Of a DNA stretch of 64,000 nucleotides, positions 1-9,771 are shown piece after piece (the first letter of the stretch is position 1; every line of letters starts with the position of its first letter). The notes beneath the pieces are model-generated. The model had not been told where the DNA came from. It made no database searches and saw only the letters and a program-made list of their open reading frames with translations. Position numbers and translations under genes: made by a program. The stretch comes from Colwellia sp. 12G3 (GTDB lineage Bacteria; Pseudomonadota; Gammaproteobacteria; Enterobacterales; Alteromonadaceae), in NCBI RefSeq assembly GCF_002836775.1, contig NZ_PJAQ01000007.1, forward strand, positions 62,001 through 126,000, read 5' to 3'.

Positions 1-52
1 GGTCCATGCGCAAATAAAGTTGTAGCTGTTTAATTACTAGCATATAACAACT

Positions 53-87
53 AGGTAAGCGGATGCGCTACGCGTACTCGCTTACCT
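53..87. repeat. inverted repeat / hairpin
   Basis: AGGTAAGCG (53-61) and CGCTTACCT (79-87) are perfect reverse complements. The DNA between them also largely pairs (GCGC with GCGT around a three-base loop), giving one nearly continuous stem. Only a weak T-rich stretch follows, so it is not a clear terminator. Confidence 0.45.
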
Positions 88-134
88 AATCTTTATTTCA
101 TTAGACTGATGGAATATGACTGAAAATATTCAGG

Positions 135-227
135 GTGAATAAGTTAATAATCACTATCACGCTAACGACACTTTTATCTGGGTGTGTTATTCCAGTGAGT
201 TCCAGTTGCAGTAATACTCTCCCTTAG
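135..227 (+). CDS. possible 30-residue lipoprotein (or gene remnant)
   Basis: A GTG-started frame of 30 codons encodes a lysine-containing start, a hydrophobic stretch and a lipobox, LLSGC, with Cys17 as the would-be lipidated residue. Only 14 residues follow it before TAG. Nothing like a normal ribosome-binding site stands before the GTG. It may be a tiny entericidin-like lipoprotein, or the first part of a longer lipoprotein gene now broken. The lipobox is the only support. Confidence 0.25.
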   Translation: MNKLIITITLTTLLSGCVIPVSSSCSNTLP

Positions 228-342
228 AAAATTCAAATAATGATTTTCCTCCTGAAGCACAAAAAAACCAACAAAAGAAGAATCATCGAGTAAGCTTGCT
301 GAGACGAATACAAAATGCTCTGATTTAATAGGTAAATCTCAG

Positions 343-377
343 AAATAATGCCTACGAAATAATGCCTACGAAATAAG
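343..377. repeat. 14-base tandem repeat, 2.5 copies
   Basis: AAATAATGCCTACG occurs at 343-356 and again at 357-370, followed by a partial third copy (AAATAAG). It lies in non-coding DNA and no function is apparent. Confidence 0.7.
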
Positions 378-777
378 AATGCATCGTACGATCCCCTTGA
401 TGAATTATAAAAATATCTTATCAAATAATTGCCACACCTACCAACTACCAACTACCACGTTATTTAATTAATAAGAGTTCATTCACTTTTTCTTGCGATA
501 GTTTTTTAATATCTGACAATCTCACTCCTTATCATTAGGGCAAGACATCGCTAAGGCGTGCAATGTTTATCGCTCGACTTTATCCTACTGTTTTACGAAA
601 AAATTGATTATTACACCATGACTCACCTCAAAGAATCAGCTAGATAATCCTTTTAAATCTAGGGTGCACAGCCAGATCTAAATTTCTTGTTACAAACTCC
701 TGCGATAAAAACATTGCTAAACAAAAGCAAAAAACAATATAGTAGTATCACCAGCTACTACTATAAAATTAATTCAA

Positions 778-1647
778 ATGATTAAAAATCAGGAAAGCCA
801 ACAGCAACTGCTAACCAGACAATTAAGTCAATTAGGCTTTACCCAATTAGAAAGTGAAGTTTATTTACACTTGCTAATTAATGGTGACAATACTGGCTAT
901 GCAGTAGCCAAAGGTATTGGTAAAGCGGTAGCTAATGTGTATAAAGCGGTAGAAGGTTTGTCAAATAAAGGTGCCATTGAGATCACCATTGGCGATAGTA
1001 AAATTTGCCATGCCACACCTTGGCAGCAAGTGTTAACCAACGCGCAATCTCGCTTTTCAGAAAATATCTCAGAATTAGAAGAGCAGTTAAAACGACTTCC
1101 TGCTCAACAAGACGACGAAAGTGTCTATCAATTAAAAAATACAGAGCAAGTTCTGGCTACGGCAAACTTAATCATTGCACAAGCAAGCGCAATTATTGTC
1201 GCTGAATTGAAACCCGAAGCTGCCACTCACTTTGCTCCGTTATTAGCACAAGCAGCAGCGCGAGGTGTTGAAGTGCGTGTTAAAGTTTATCAAGCTATCG
1301 ATATTAAAGGCGCGCAAATAACACTTAGACAAAAAGGTGAGCAAGTCTACGCAAAAACGGACAATACCTCATTTAAGATTTGTGCAGATGGTAAAGAGTC
1401 GATAACGGCAATATTAAGCGCTGATTTTAATAATGTGATTCAGGCGTTTAAATCAAAAAGCGCACTAATCTGCATGGAAATGTATTGCGGACTCATTTAC
1501 GAACTTATTCTTACCGACTTAAAACAAGCTATCCCTGCTGGCGATATCAAACGTTGCCAACAAATCTTAGATGAAACAGAACATTTACACCCTTTTTCAA
1601 CTGAAAATAATGTTTTTACTGTATTTAAAGCACGTTATCAACAATAA
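778..1647 (+). CDS. TrmB-family transcriptional regulator
   Basis: A 289-residue protein of TrmB type. Residues 15-80 form the winged helix-turn-helix expected of the family (QLGFTQLESEVYLHLL, then the KAVANVYKAVEGL recognition region). Residues 95-110 look like a short coiled coil, and about 110-240 resemble the phospholipase-D-like effector domain of TrmB proteins. The family is best known as sugar- or metabolite-responsive regulators in archaea and also occurs in bacteria. No clear Shine-Dalgarno precedes the ATG. The serine hydrolase gene begins 39 bases downstream on the same strand, so the regulator may control it. The effector cannot be read from the sequence. Confidence 0.8.
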   Translation: MIKNQESQQQLLTRQLSQLGFTQLESEVYLHLLINGDNTGYAVAKGIGKAVANVYKAVEGLSNKGAIEITIGDSKICHATPWQQVLTNAQSRFSENISELEEQLKRLPAQQDDESVYQLKNTEQVLATANLIIAQASAIIVAELKPEAATHFAPLLAQAAARGVEVRVKVYQAIDIKGAQITLRQKGEQVYAKTDNTSFKICADGKESITAILSADFNNVIQAFKSKSALICMEMYCGLIYELILTDLKQAIPAGDIKRCQQILDETEHLHPFSTENNVFTVFKARYQQ

Positions 1648-1686
1648 AAATAAAACGACTGAATACTCAATATAAGGAAGATTACT

Positions 1687-3222
1687 ATGAGCATAAGCAT
1701 GAATAAAATAACTTATTTAGCCCTATTAACTTCAGTACTTACAAGCAATTTAGTACATAGCACTGAAGTAGCTGATTTCTCAACACTGACCAAATTCGTA
1801 GAGCAAGCAAAAGCAACGACACAATTACCATCAGGTACTGCTATTGCAATTATCAAAGACGGTAAAATCATCTATCAACACAACTTTGGTTTTAGCGATA
1901 TAGCAGCGAAAAAAACGGTCACTAACGATACTGCCTTTTATGTCGCCTCTACCACTAAATCCTTTTATGCCTTAAGTACCTTAATTGATATCGAAAATGG
2001 TCAGCTAAAAGCAACAGATAGCTTAGCGACTTTATTCCCCAAGGGGGCTTTTTCGCAATTAACGCCAGCAGTAACCAACCAAATCACCGTGAAAGATCTA
2101 TTGGTTCATGGCTCAGGCATAGAAAATGAAGATCTTGGTTGGGCGCTTGCTTATACAGGCATTCATGACTTATCGAGCCGACAGAAAATGCTTTTTGAGC
2201 AAACTACTGAGCTTGAAAAAACTAAACATGGTGAGTTTGATTACAGTAACTTTGGCTATAACCTCTTAAGTGTCTGGTCAGATTCACACAATAAAATCAC
2301 TTGGCAAGAAAAAATACAAAACAATGTTTTCACGCCATTAAACATGACGCACACCAGTTCAATCATGTCTGAAGCGAGACAAAAAAATTGGGATGTTGCC
2401 AAACCTTACTCATTTATTAACTCAATGACTCATAAAATATCGGATCCACTTTACCTAGAGAAAGTAGATAACACTATGCATTCAGCAGGCGGTATGGTGA
2501 CTTCGGCCAGTGACATGGCGCAAATGGTAATAGCACAGCTCAATCAAGGTAAAATTAACGGTAAGCAAGTGATCCCAGCGAACATCATTAAAACGTCGCA
2601 GACTCAGCAAATACAAACTGAGGGCAAATATGATGACTTCATTCGTGATGGTTATGCTTGGGGTTGGTATACTGGCGACTATCATGGCGAGCGCATGTTA
2701 CATCACTTAGGTGGATTTGCCGGCACGCATGCATTGATTTCATTTATGCCTGACAAGAATATTGGTTTAGTGGTATTAAATAACGAAGATTATATTAGCA
2801 GACAAGTTACCGGTGCAATCAGCCATATAGCCTACTCGATATTATTAGAACAATCTGACGGTACTGTTGAGGCGCAAGTAGGCTTAGATAAAGTGACTTC
2901 TATTGTAGAAAAACTGCCTGCAGGGCTAGCTAAACATAAAGCGAAGCTAGCCAGTAGAGAGTGGCTATTATCTAATGATAAACAGGACTATAGCGGCAAG
3001 TACGCCCATCCAACGTTAGGCAATATAGAAGTGAGACTTGATAGAGATGAAAACTTTACCTTAACTTGGGGACAATTGAAAACCTTAGCAACGGCATTTA
3101 CCAAACCTAATTCTATCCGTACAGATTTCATTATGTTTAACGGCAGACCACTACAGTTTAATCAAGTTGATAATAATATCGCGAGTCTAAGCTACGAAGG
3201 TAATACCTTTACAAAGCAATAA
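1687..3222 (+). CDS. exported serine hydrolase, beta-lactamase / class C PBP-like
   Basis: A 511-residue protein with an N-terminal signal peptide (about residues 1-25) and a beta-lactamase-like transpeptidase fold (PF00144). The nucleophile motif SxxK is STTK at Ser88-Lys91, and the second motif YxN is Tyr186-Ser-Asn188. A glycine-rich HHLGGFAGTH segment fits the third (KTG-like) motif. A C-terminal domain of about 90 residues resembles the lipocalin-like tails of class C-type peptidases. AAGGAAG stands six bases before the ATG. The family includes esterases, D-aminopeptidases and DD-peptidases, so the substrate is open. The stop codon directly abuts that of the convergent yfcH-like gene. 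Confidence 0.88.
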   Translation: MSISMNKITYLALLTSVLTSNLVHSTEVADFSTLTKFVEQAKATTQLPSGTAIAIIKDGKIIYQHNFGFSDIAAKKTVTNDTAFYVASTTKSFYALSTLIDIENGQLKATDSLATLFPKGAFSQLTPAVTNQITVKDLLVHGSGIENEDLGWALAYTGIHDLSSRQKMLFEQTTELEKTKHGEFDYSNFGYNLLSVWSDSHNKITWQEKIQNNVFTPLNMTHTSSIMSEARQKNWDVAKPYSFINSMTHKISDPLYLEKVDNTMHSAGGMVTSASDMAQMVIAQLNQGKINGKQVIPANIIKTSQTQQIQTEGKYDDFIRDGYAWGWYTGDYHGERMLHHLGGFAGTHALISFMPDKNIGLVVLNNEDYISRQVTGAISHIAYSILLEQSDGTVEAQVGLDKVTSIVEKLPAGLAKHKAKLASREWLLSNDKQDYSGKYAHPTLGNIEVRLDRDENFTLTWGQLKTLATAFTKPNSIRTDFIMFNGRPLQFNQVDNNIASLSYEGNTFTKQ

Positions 3223-4104
3223 CTAAAGTAAATCCGCAAGAGCATGTTCAATATCACAATGGTTAAAATGAAAACCATGACTGAGCAGCTTTTGTGGGTA
3301 AATTTTTTGGCTAGTCAATAATAACTCGGCACCTTGTCCCATTAAACTCTTAAGCATAAATGCCGGTACGCTAAACCAGGTAGGCCTATTCACTTGTTGA
3401 CCTAGTGCTTTGGTGAATTTTTCATTGGTTATTGCCTGCGGTGAGGTGCAATTAATGGCTCCCTCAATAGTGTTGATTTGTAGGCTAAAATGGATTGCAT
3501 GAATCATGTCGTCAATATGTATCCAAGACATATATTGTTGACCATGCCCCAACTTGCCTCCTAGCCCTAAAGCAAAGGGTAAACGCATTTTCTCCAGTGC
3601 GCCACCGTCACTCGCTAAAACCACACCAGTTCGCAATAAAACCACTCGACAATAGTCACTCGCTTGTAGGGCGAGGTCCTCCCATTTTTTACACAGTGTA
3701 TGAGCAAAGTCAGTTTGGGTAACTTGCGCGTCTTCATGCGTTGACGCATCGCCTGTTTCACCGTAATAACCTATGGCTGAGCCACTAATTAAGCACCTTG
3801 GTTTAGTGATAGCACGTGTAATCATTGCAACTATTTGCTCAGTAATCGCCCATCGGCTCTGACAAATAGTTTTTTTTTGTGCGCTAGTCCAGCGTTTATC
3901 CACAATTGGCTCACCGGCAAGATTTATTATTGCATCAAAGTTATTTTGTTCTGGTAGCTGTTCAATAAATTCAATATTTTGAGGTAAGTACTGCTGTGCT
4001 TTTAATGTGTTGCGCGTTAGAACAGTGAATTGATATTTATGATGAAAGGCACCAATAAAGTGTCGACCAATTAAACCTGTACCACCGGTTACTAATATTT
4101 TCAT
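3223..4104 (-). CDS. yfcH: TIGR01777-family SDR epimerase (YfcH-like)
   Basis: A 293-residue cytoplasmic protein that opens with the NAD(P)-binding motif TGGTGLIG near residue 7, typical of extended short-chain dehydrogenases. The middle contains SGSAIGYYGETGD, with the YYG segment characteristic of the TIGR01777/YfcH group, and a C-terminal DUF1731-like part. Length matches E. coli YfcH. The reaction of the family is not established; it is named as a nucleoside-diphosphate-sugar epimerase from its fold. It converges with the serine hydrolase with no spacer. Confidence 0.88.
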   Translation of the reverse strand: MKILVTGGTGLIGRHFIGAFHHKYQFTVLTRNTLKAQQYLPQNIEFIEQLPEQNNFDAIINLAGEPIVDKRWTSAQKKTICQSRWAITEQIVAMITRAITKPRCLISGSAIGYYGETGDASTHEDAQVTQTDFAHTLCKKWEDLALQASDYCRVVLLRTGVVLASDGGALEKMRLPFALGLGGKLGHGQQYMSWIHIDDMIHAIHFSLQINTIEGAINCTSPQAITNEKFTKALGQQVNRPTWFSVPAFMLKSLMGQGAELLLTSQKIYPQKLLSHGFHFNHCDIEHALADLL

Positions 4105-4603
4105 TCTGCCTCCGCTAGACCTTCGTCTGTTATCCTTAATAATACGTGATATTGGCCATTGTCGATCAATTAATCTCTATAATTCATGCTAATCATTTAA
4201 AAATAATATAAAAATATATACCCGTTATCATTCAAGATGCCGGTTTGGAGTGCTTCTTTGATTGGTAACGGGTAAACACCACGGCATGAGTATTTTGTGT
4301 AGAAATGAGCAACAGTCAGTCAAGTTGCTTCAAATAAGTCCACAGAGCAGCCATTGTAATAGTCACAACTCAAATTAAGACCAAAGACTAGCTATAATTC
4401 AACTACCTGAGCGATACCACTTTATCATTACTTTATATTCATAACTTTCAAGAAGTGCCTATACTCATATTCTCTATTAACGAATTACTATAGAAAATGT
4501 GTTGCTGTAACTTAGTATGTGACTTTAATAGACTGAATTAATTATAATTGTTTTTAATCCGTAAAAGTTAATGGTCTAAAATGACTACAAAGAGAGATAT
4601 ATC
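4105..4603. other. intergenic, with a short inverted repeat
   Basis: No gene is seen in these 499 bases. At 4219-4274, TACCCGTTA and TAACGGGTA form a 9-base inverted repeat about 56 bases end to end, and the left arm runs on into TCATTCAAGATGC. This resembles the end of the MITE-like element at 50280-50544, so it may be a solo or deleted member. A possible -10 box TATAAT (4543-4548) precedes the chemoreceptor gene, but its -35 box is weak. Confidence 0.5.
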
Positions 4604-5137
4604 ATGATGCAATTTGGATTTAAAAATCTGTTACTTATGACGATCACCATATTGGTTGGATTGTCTGTCTCTTTAACAAGCTACTTTTCCTATGTTAAAG
4701 AAGAAACAGCATTAACCGCTTTCATTATTAAAGAAAACAGTCAGTTCGTTCAACAACAAGCGAAGCTTATTGAAAAACAATTGAATGAAAAAGCTTTAGG
4801 TCTGGCCCGAATTGCAAAACTGTATGATGACCAACGGGAAGAAGGCAGCACTGAAGATTTTGTTAAATTAACAGAGACCATTGCTTTTGCAATGAATCTT
4901 AATAGCTCTGCCATCGGTTTTGAAAGCGGTGTTGGCTACTGGAACCAAACTAGCGAAGTTTGGCCTAATCATATATTTGATGGTGATGTTAGAGATGAGT
5001 CTTATTACAAGTTAGCTCGTAAAAGTTCAGGTACAGCAATCAGCGAGCCTTATTTTGATTCTATAGATTATTGGATCAGTATCGTTCATCAAATAAAAAA
5101 CGGTATCATTACTGTTGATATGAAATTGGCTTTTTGA
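4604..5137 (+). pseudogene. methyl-accepting chemotaxis protein, N-terminal part (frameshifted)
   Basis: These 177 codons encode the start of a chemoreceptor: a first membrane segment (about residues 8-28), then the first part of a periplasmic dCache-like sensor domain (ending ...[11 protein letters not shown]). A TGA at 5135-5137 ends the frame. The rest of the sensor domain, HAMP and signalling domains continue in the -1 frame from 5134. One extra T in the run GGCTTTTTGA would join both halves into a receptor of about 633 residues. It is either a recent one-base deletion, a slippage site or a sequencing error. The ligand is unknown. Confidence 0.85.
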
Positions 5138-6504
5138 ATCAATTAGTTAAAGATTCAGCAGAAATCCCGGGGGCTGTAGCATTAATTTTTAATCATGATA
5201 CAACAGTGTTAGCTTCAACGAATAAAGCGATTGAAACCAAAAAGCTAGCAACGAGTTATCCTTGGTTTAAAAAAGCAGCCTTAGGCGCTGTTAACCAAAT
5301 AAGTGGTATACACACTTATCAATTGGATGGCGTAGATAAATTACTTTTTTCACATCGAATTCAGGTCGCTGATAAATATTGGTATTATACGCTGGATCTT
5401 GATACTGAAATTGCATATGCCAGTCTTTCTAAGGCGAAGGGAAGTGCCATTATCAGTACACTGGTAGCCACACTGATCAGTGTGGTATTGGTTTTCATTT
5501 TATTGCAAATCCTTTACCGTCCGATACTCGTTTTAAAAGAAACAATCACAGCGCTTTCTCAAGGTAATGGCGATTTAACACAGCGACTTAACGTACAAAC
5601 AAATGATGATTTAGGTCAAATTGCAGATGGCGTCAACCGCTTTATAGAAAGTCTGCAATCGATGATGTTAGAAATTAAAGGTGCTACAACAGCACTAAAC
5701 GGCAATATTTATAAATTGAAAGACCAATCAGAGCATAATACCGCTATATTGGATGGGCATGTTCAAGAAACAGAGCAAGTGGTAACGGCTATTGAAGAAA
5801 TGAATGCTACTGCTGGCTCTATGGCAAATGATATTGCCAATGTCGCTCTACTGACTGATAACGCCAACAACGCCGGTCGTGATTCAATGCATACCGTAAC
5901 TCAAGCTCAAGAAACTATTGCTGAATTGGTTTCAGACGTTGATAACTCTGTAGAAAGCGTTAGTGAAATGAGTAATAAGACTGATGGTATTAACTCCATC
6001 TTAAGTGTTATTGGCGGCATTGCGGACCAAACAAATTTATTGGCCCTTAACGCCGCTATTGAAGCTGCTCGCGCTGGCGAACAAGGTCGCGGCTTTGCCG
6101 TCGTTGCTGATGAAGTTCGTAATCTTGCCAGCAGGACAAAATCAAGCACTGACGAAATCGAAAGTGCACTCGCCAGCCTATTAAAAGGTAATCAAACGGT
6201 TGTTGATTCAATGAGTGTGACGAAAGAACGTTGTCAAAAAGCAGCAACAGGTGCAGGAGAAGTGTCAATGAGCTTGGATACAATGACAGGTATTGTGTCG
6301 GAGATTAATAATTTAAGTACACAAGTTGCCGCTGCGGCTGAAGAACAAAGCAATGTTACCCATGATCTCAGTAAAAATATGACAACAATTAGCAATATTG
6401 TCGGTGAGTTAGACCAAAACGGAAAACAAGTGCTTGAAGAGGTAAATAGTATTGATATTATAAATCAACAGCTAACAGAGATAATCAGTCGATTTAAAGT
6501 ATAG
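5134..6504 (+). CDS. methyl-accepting chemotaxis protein, C-terminal part (frameshifted)
   Basis: 456 codons from the TTG at 5134 onward. Residues 1-100 finish the periplasmic sensor domain, about 103-126 form the second membrane segment, and about 127-180 are HAMP ([20 protein letters not shown]). The rest is the cytoplasmic coiled-coil signalling domain with the conserved hairpin tip ([20 protein letters not shown], about 300-320) that binds CheW and CheA. The TTG is probably not a real initiation site. The part is read only if ribosomes slip at 5131-5136 or if the missing base is restored. A strong terminator follows at 6566. Confidence 0.88.
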   Translation: MNQLVKDSAEIPGAVALIFNHDTTVLASTNKAIETKKLATSYPWFKKAALGAVNQISGIHTYQLDGVDKLLFSHRIQVADKYWYYTLDLDTEIAYASLSKAKGSAIISTLVATLISVVLVFILLQILYRPILVLKETITALSQGNGDLTQRLNVQTNDDLGQIADGVNRFIESLQSMMLEIKGATTALNGNIYKLKDQSEHNTAILDGHVQETEQVVTAIEEMNATAGSMANDIANVALLTDNANNAGRDSMHTVTQAQETIAELVSDVDNSVESVSEMSNKTDGINSILSVIGGIADQTNLLALNAAIEAARAGEQGRGFAVVADEVRNLASRTKSSTDEIESALASLLKGNQTVVDSMSVTKERCQKAATGAGEVSMSLDTMTGIVSEINNLSTQVAAAAEEQSNVTHDLSKNMTTISNIVGELDQNGKQVLEEVNSIDIINQQLTEIISRFKV

Positions 6505-6565
6505 ATTTATTAATCCCTGTCAATTCAACACAGCTATTTAACTCGACCGAATAAGTTTCATCTAC

Positions 6566-6602
6566 AAAAAGCCGTAGCACTTAGAAAGTGCTACGGCTTT
6601 TT
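6566..6602 (+). terminator. rho-independent terminator after the chemoreceptor gene
   Basis: GCCGTAGCACTT and AAGTGCTACGGC pair perfectly around a tiny loop, flanked by A-run and T-run, so it could act in both directions. Confidence 0.9.
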
Positions 6603-6689
6603 ATTTCCCAAGCTAGTTTCACTGATGTTGATTGTGGATACTTAAACAGACCATTTAGTGATTAAAAGCGCCAAGAGAAATGACAGCAA

Positions 6690-6713
6690 GACAACAAGAC
6701 AACAAGACAACAA
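6690..6713. repeat. 8-base tandem repeat, three copies
   Basis: GACAACAA is repeated three times in a row in the region before the hybrid kinase gene. Nothing else is seen in 6603-6849 apart from AT-rich DNA; the minus-strand frame at 6655-6945 has no recognisable features. Confidence 0.75.
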
Positions 6714-6849
6714 ATAACACTGTAGCTGACAAAAAATCTACTTGAAATTCATATTTACCCTTTATAAATAAGCCTCTCAACATTGTGTAAATAGTCAAAT
6801 TTAGTTTATAGTTAGTGGCAATTGAAAACAGGATATATACAGGATTTTT

Positions 6850-9699
6850 GTGGAAAATACTGACATAAATACATATGCATACCCCGCCAATAAAACCTGG
6901 CTTTTGTATTTTACCCTTTTTGCTAGTTATATAGTTTTTGGCCACCTTTTATCGTCCATTTCTTTTCAAAGTCAGATAGTCCCTATTTGGTTACCTGCGG
7001 GGATCGCACTTGTCGGTTGCTATTTATGGTGGTGGCGTTTTTTTCCCGCTGTATTTTTGGCCTCATTTATTTTTAATTTTTCTGTCACTCCAAACGTCGA
7101 CTTATCTTTTTTATTTTCAGTAACCGCGCTACAAAATGCAATTATTGCCTGCGGTGCCGCACTACAAGCAATGGCAGGCAGTGCGCTGCTCCGGTACTGG
7201 CTTGGTAGTCCTATCAATCAAACGAAAAATAAAAAAACACTCTATTTTATCTTCGTCGTTGGCATTCTAGTTAATTTAATATCTTCCGTTATCGGGGTTA
7301 GTACACTTAGTGTTTTAAATCCACAATTCCCAATCGAAGATTTTTACTTAAATTTTATTTATTGGTGGTTAGGTGACTCATTAGGCGTATTAATTTCACT
7401 GCCTTTTATTTTTAGCTTACTTGACTTTCGCCAATTAAAAACCGAACAGCGCAAAGCCAGATGGATTATCTTATATTCAGTAAGTGCTTTATTTATCGTA
7501 GTTATTTTACTAACAAAAGTTTTCATTACTAACTCAAATACCAATACTAAGGAGTTCATCACCAAGGAATCAAACGTCATTGAAAATGGTATTTATCATC
7601 AAATAAGTGCAAGCATTGAGCAACTAAGCTTATTAGCCGCTTTTGTTCAGCACAACCCTGCTAGCTCACGTGAGCAATTTCATTCATTTGTTAATAAACT
7701 TTCACAAAGTTCTAACACGCTTAAAGCCATGTCTTGGAACCCACTAATTAATCAAGCTGAACAGCAAAACCATGAAACACAATTAGAGCAGTTCTATCAA
7801 AAAAAGATTACTATCCGGGGCGAACCGTTATCGATAAATGACGATTTGGTTTATGTAAAATTGATTAGCCCAGAAGAAAGTAATGTTAAAGCAATAGGTT
7901 TTAACGTGTACTCTAACCCTTCACGGAAAAACACTTTAGATAACATCATGGCTAATTATCAACCCCAAGCCACACCTATTATTCAATTGGTGCAATCATT
8001 CAAAAAAGAGCCCGCATTTTTATTATTTTTTCCGGTATTTGAACAAACGATTGACGGTAAAAAAACTTCAGATAAAAAATTAATTGGTTTTGCTACCGGT
8101 GTATATCTAGCAGAGAAAATCATCCGCAATGCCATCAGTGATTCCCAAGAAAAGTTATTTTATTATGAAGTTTTTGAACAAAATAATAAACAATGGTTCA
8201 TATCTAATGACACTTTTCATAACGGTACTCATGAGTCAGCGTTGAAGGATGTAAACAAGCATTTCACTCATGACTTTAATGTCGCAGGGCAGAAATGGTC
8301 CTTGCATTTATTCGCCAATAAAAGTTATTTGACTCGGCAACAACATCAGAATTTTTTAAGATTTTTCTTGTTATTGGTGATCATTGCTATCACGATAATT
8401 ACGTCACTCTTATTAATGCATAATCGGCAGTTACAGTTAAATAATCTTGTTAGCCAACGCACTAAATCCCTCAATGAGGCAATGCAAGAAGCAAATTATG
8501 CCAATAAAGCGAAAAGCCAATTCTTAGCTAATATGAGTCATGAAATTAGAACACCAATGAATTCAATGATTGGCTTTGCTCAACTGGCTAAAGTTTCCAA
8601 CGATATGGAGGAAATTAAATCCTACCTGCAACATATTGATGTTTCATCAGACTTACTACTGCACATAGTGAATAACATTCTCGATATATCAAAAATTGAA
8701 TCAGAAAAGTTACTTCTCACTAATGAATCGTTTGATATGCACTTGGTTTTAAAGCGTATTAATAGTTTATTTGAAGTAGAGGCTAGTAATAAAGCGCTCT
8801 TTTGGCACTTAAATGATAATTTGCCTACAGACCTTAATTTTTCTGGCGATCAAACACGTATTGAACAAATATTAATGAATTTATGTGGTAATGCGATGAA
8901 ATTTACCCAAAGTGGTGGTATTTCAATCTCAGCTGACTTGATTACAATTGAAGATAATAAAGCGCACATTGCTATTAAGGTAACAGATACCGGTATCGGT
9001 ATTGCCGCGGACAATATAGATAAGCTGTTTAAGCCTTTCACTCAAGCTGACACCTCAACTTCTCGTGATTTTGGTGGTACCGGCCTAGGCTTAACTATAG
9101 CGAAGAGGCTTAGTTTGCTAATGGCTGGAGATATAACCATAGAAAGTAAAGAGGGAGCTGGGACCAGCTTTATATTTACTTGTTGGCTGCCACTCACCCG
9201 AATTAAGCCTACAAAATCGGCTCCTGAAAGTGATTCATTTCGACAGATAGTAAGCGACAATGAAAAAAACTCACTGATTGATACTACTTCAAAAGAACAG
9301 GAAAGTGATGCAAGTAAAGGGCAGAATAAACTAACGAAGCTAAAAGTATTAGTGGCTGAAGACAACCGCATTAATCAAAAGCTCATTAGTATTGTATTAG
9401 CCAAGTTAGGCATTAAGGCTGTCATTGTTGAGAATGGACAATTGGCTATAGATTATTTACAAACAGAGCCCGTAGATGTCATTTTAATGGACTGCCAGAT
9501 GCCGGTGTTAGATGGATATCAAGCGACACAGCAAATAAGAGCAATGCCTCAATATGCTGATTTGCCTATTTTTGCCTTAACAGCCGATGTTGATACGCGT
9601 AGTAAAGACAAAGCACTGTCGTTGGGCTTTACTAAGCATCTTGCCAAGCCCATCAACATTGAAAAATTAACCGCCTGCTTACTTGAAGTAGCGAAATAA
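6850..9699 (+). CDS. hybrid sensor histidine kinase (MASE1-CHASE-HisKA-HATPase-REC)
   Basis: A 949-residue inner-membrane kinase, GTG start. Residues 15-210 are a multi-span MASE1 domain (IWLPAGIALVGCY is typical). About 250-480 form an extracytoplasmic CHASE sensor domain, followed by another membrane span at about 505-525. The HisKA domain carries phospho-acceptor His564 in FLANMSHEIRTPMN. The ATPase domain has the N box (NLCGNAMKF), DTGIGI and GGTGLGL. A receiver domain (about 832-947) has the phospho-acceptor Asp881 in MDCQMPVLDG. No partner response regulator is adjacent, so output probably goes through a phosphotransfer protein elsewhere. The signal is unknown. Confidence 0.92.
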   Translation: MENTDINTYAYPANKTWLLYFTLFASYIVFGHLLSSISFQSQIVPIWLPAGIALVGCYLWWWRFFPAVFLASFIFNFSVTPNVDLSFLFSVTALQNAIIACGAALQAMAGSALLRYWLGSPINQTKNKKTLYFIFVVGILVNLISSVIGVSTLSVLNPQFPIEDFYLNFIYWWLGDSLGVLISLPFIFSLLDFRQLKTEQRKARWIILYSVSALFIVVILLTKVFITNSNTNTKEFITKESNVIENGIYHQISASIEQLSLLAAFVQHNPASSREQFHSFVNKLSQSSNTLKAMSWNPLINQAEQQNHETQLEQFYQKKITIRGEPLSINDDLVYVKLISPEESNVKAIGFNVYSNPSRKNTLDNIMANYQPQATPIIQLVQSFKKEPAFLLFFPVFEQTIDGKKTSDKKLIGFATGVYLAEKIIRNAISDSQEKLFYYEVFEQNNKQWFISNDTFHNGTHESALKDVNKHFTHDFNVAGQKWSLHLFANKSYLTRQQHQNFLRFFLLLVIIAITIITSLLLMHNRQLQLNNLVSQRTKSLNEAMQEANYANKAKSQFLANMSHEIRTPMNSMIGFAQLAKVSNDMEEIKSYLQHIDVSSDLLLHIVNNILDISKIESEKLLLTNESFDMHLVLKRINSLFEVEASNKALFWHLNDNLPTDLNFSGDQTRIEQILMNLCGNAMKFTQSGGISISADLITIEDNKAHIAIKVTDTGIGIAADNIDKLFKPFTQADTSTSRDFGGTGLGLTIAKRLSLLMAGDITIESKEGAGTSFIFTCWLPLTRIKPTKSAPESDSFRQIVSDNEKNSLIDTTSKEQESDASKGQNKLTKLKVLVAEDNRINQKLISIVLAKLGIKAVIVENGQLAIDYLQTEPVDVILMDCQMPVLDGYQATQQIRAMPQYADLPIFALTADVDTRSKDKALSLGFTKHLAKPINIEKLTACLLEVAK

Positions 9700-9721
9700 C
9701 TGGTTACTAAAGAATGATTAA

Positions 9722-9754
9722 CCGCTTAATTTTTAATTACTAATTTTTAAGCGG
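9722..9754. terminator. possible bidirectional terminator between hybrid kinase and ahpF
   Basis: CCGCTTAA (9722-9729) and TTAAGCGG (9747-9754) pair, with an AT-rich interior. The T-run is weak on both strands, so termination is only inferred from the convergent position. Confidence 0.4.
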
Positions 9755-9771
9755 CTTATGCCAAATATCTG

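Larger units (their letters stand above)
1..777. other. gene-poor edge region
   Basis: No convincing gene of normal length is seen on either strand. The stretch holds an inverted repeat near its start, a possible 30-codon lipoprotein reading frame (135-227), a 14-base tandem repeat (343-377) and AT-rich DNA leading into the TrmB-type regulator. A 72-codon minus-strand frame at 233-451 starts with TTG inside a repeat and has no recognisable features. Confidence 0.6.

Noticed and set aside
1..90. Integron attC site
   Set aside because: The inverted repeats near the start do not have the ordered RYYYAAC and GTTRRRY core sites.
233..451. 72-codon minus-strand frame
   Set aside because: TTG start inside a short repeat, no ribosome site and no recognisable domain.
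6655..6945. 96-codon minus-strand frame overlapping the hybrid kinase start
   Set aside because: Overlaps a well-supported gene and repeat DNA; no ribosome site or domain.
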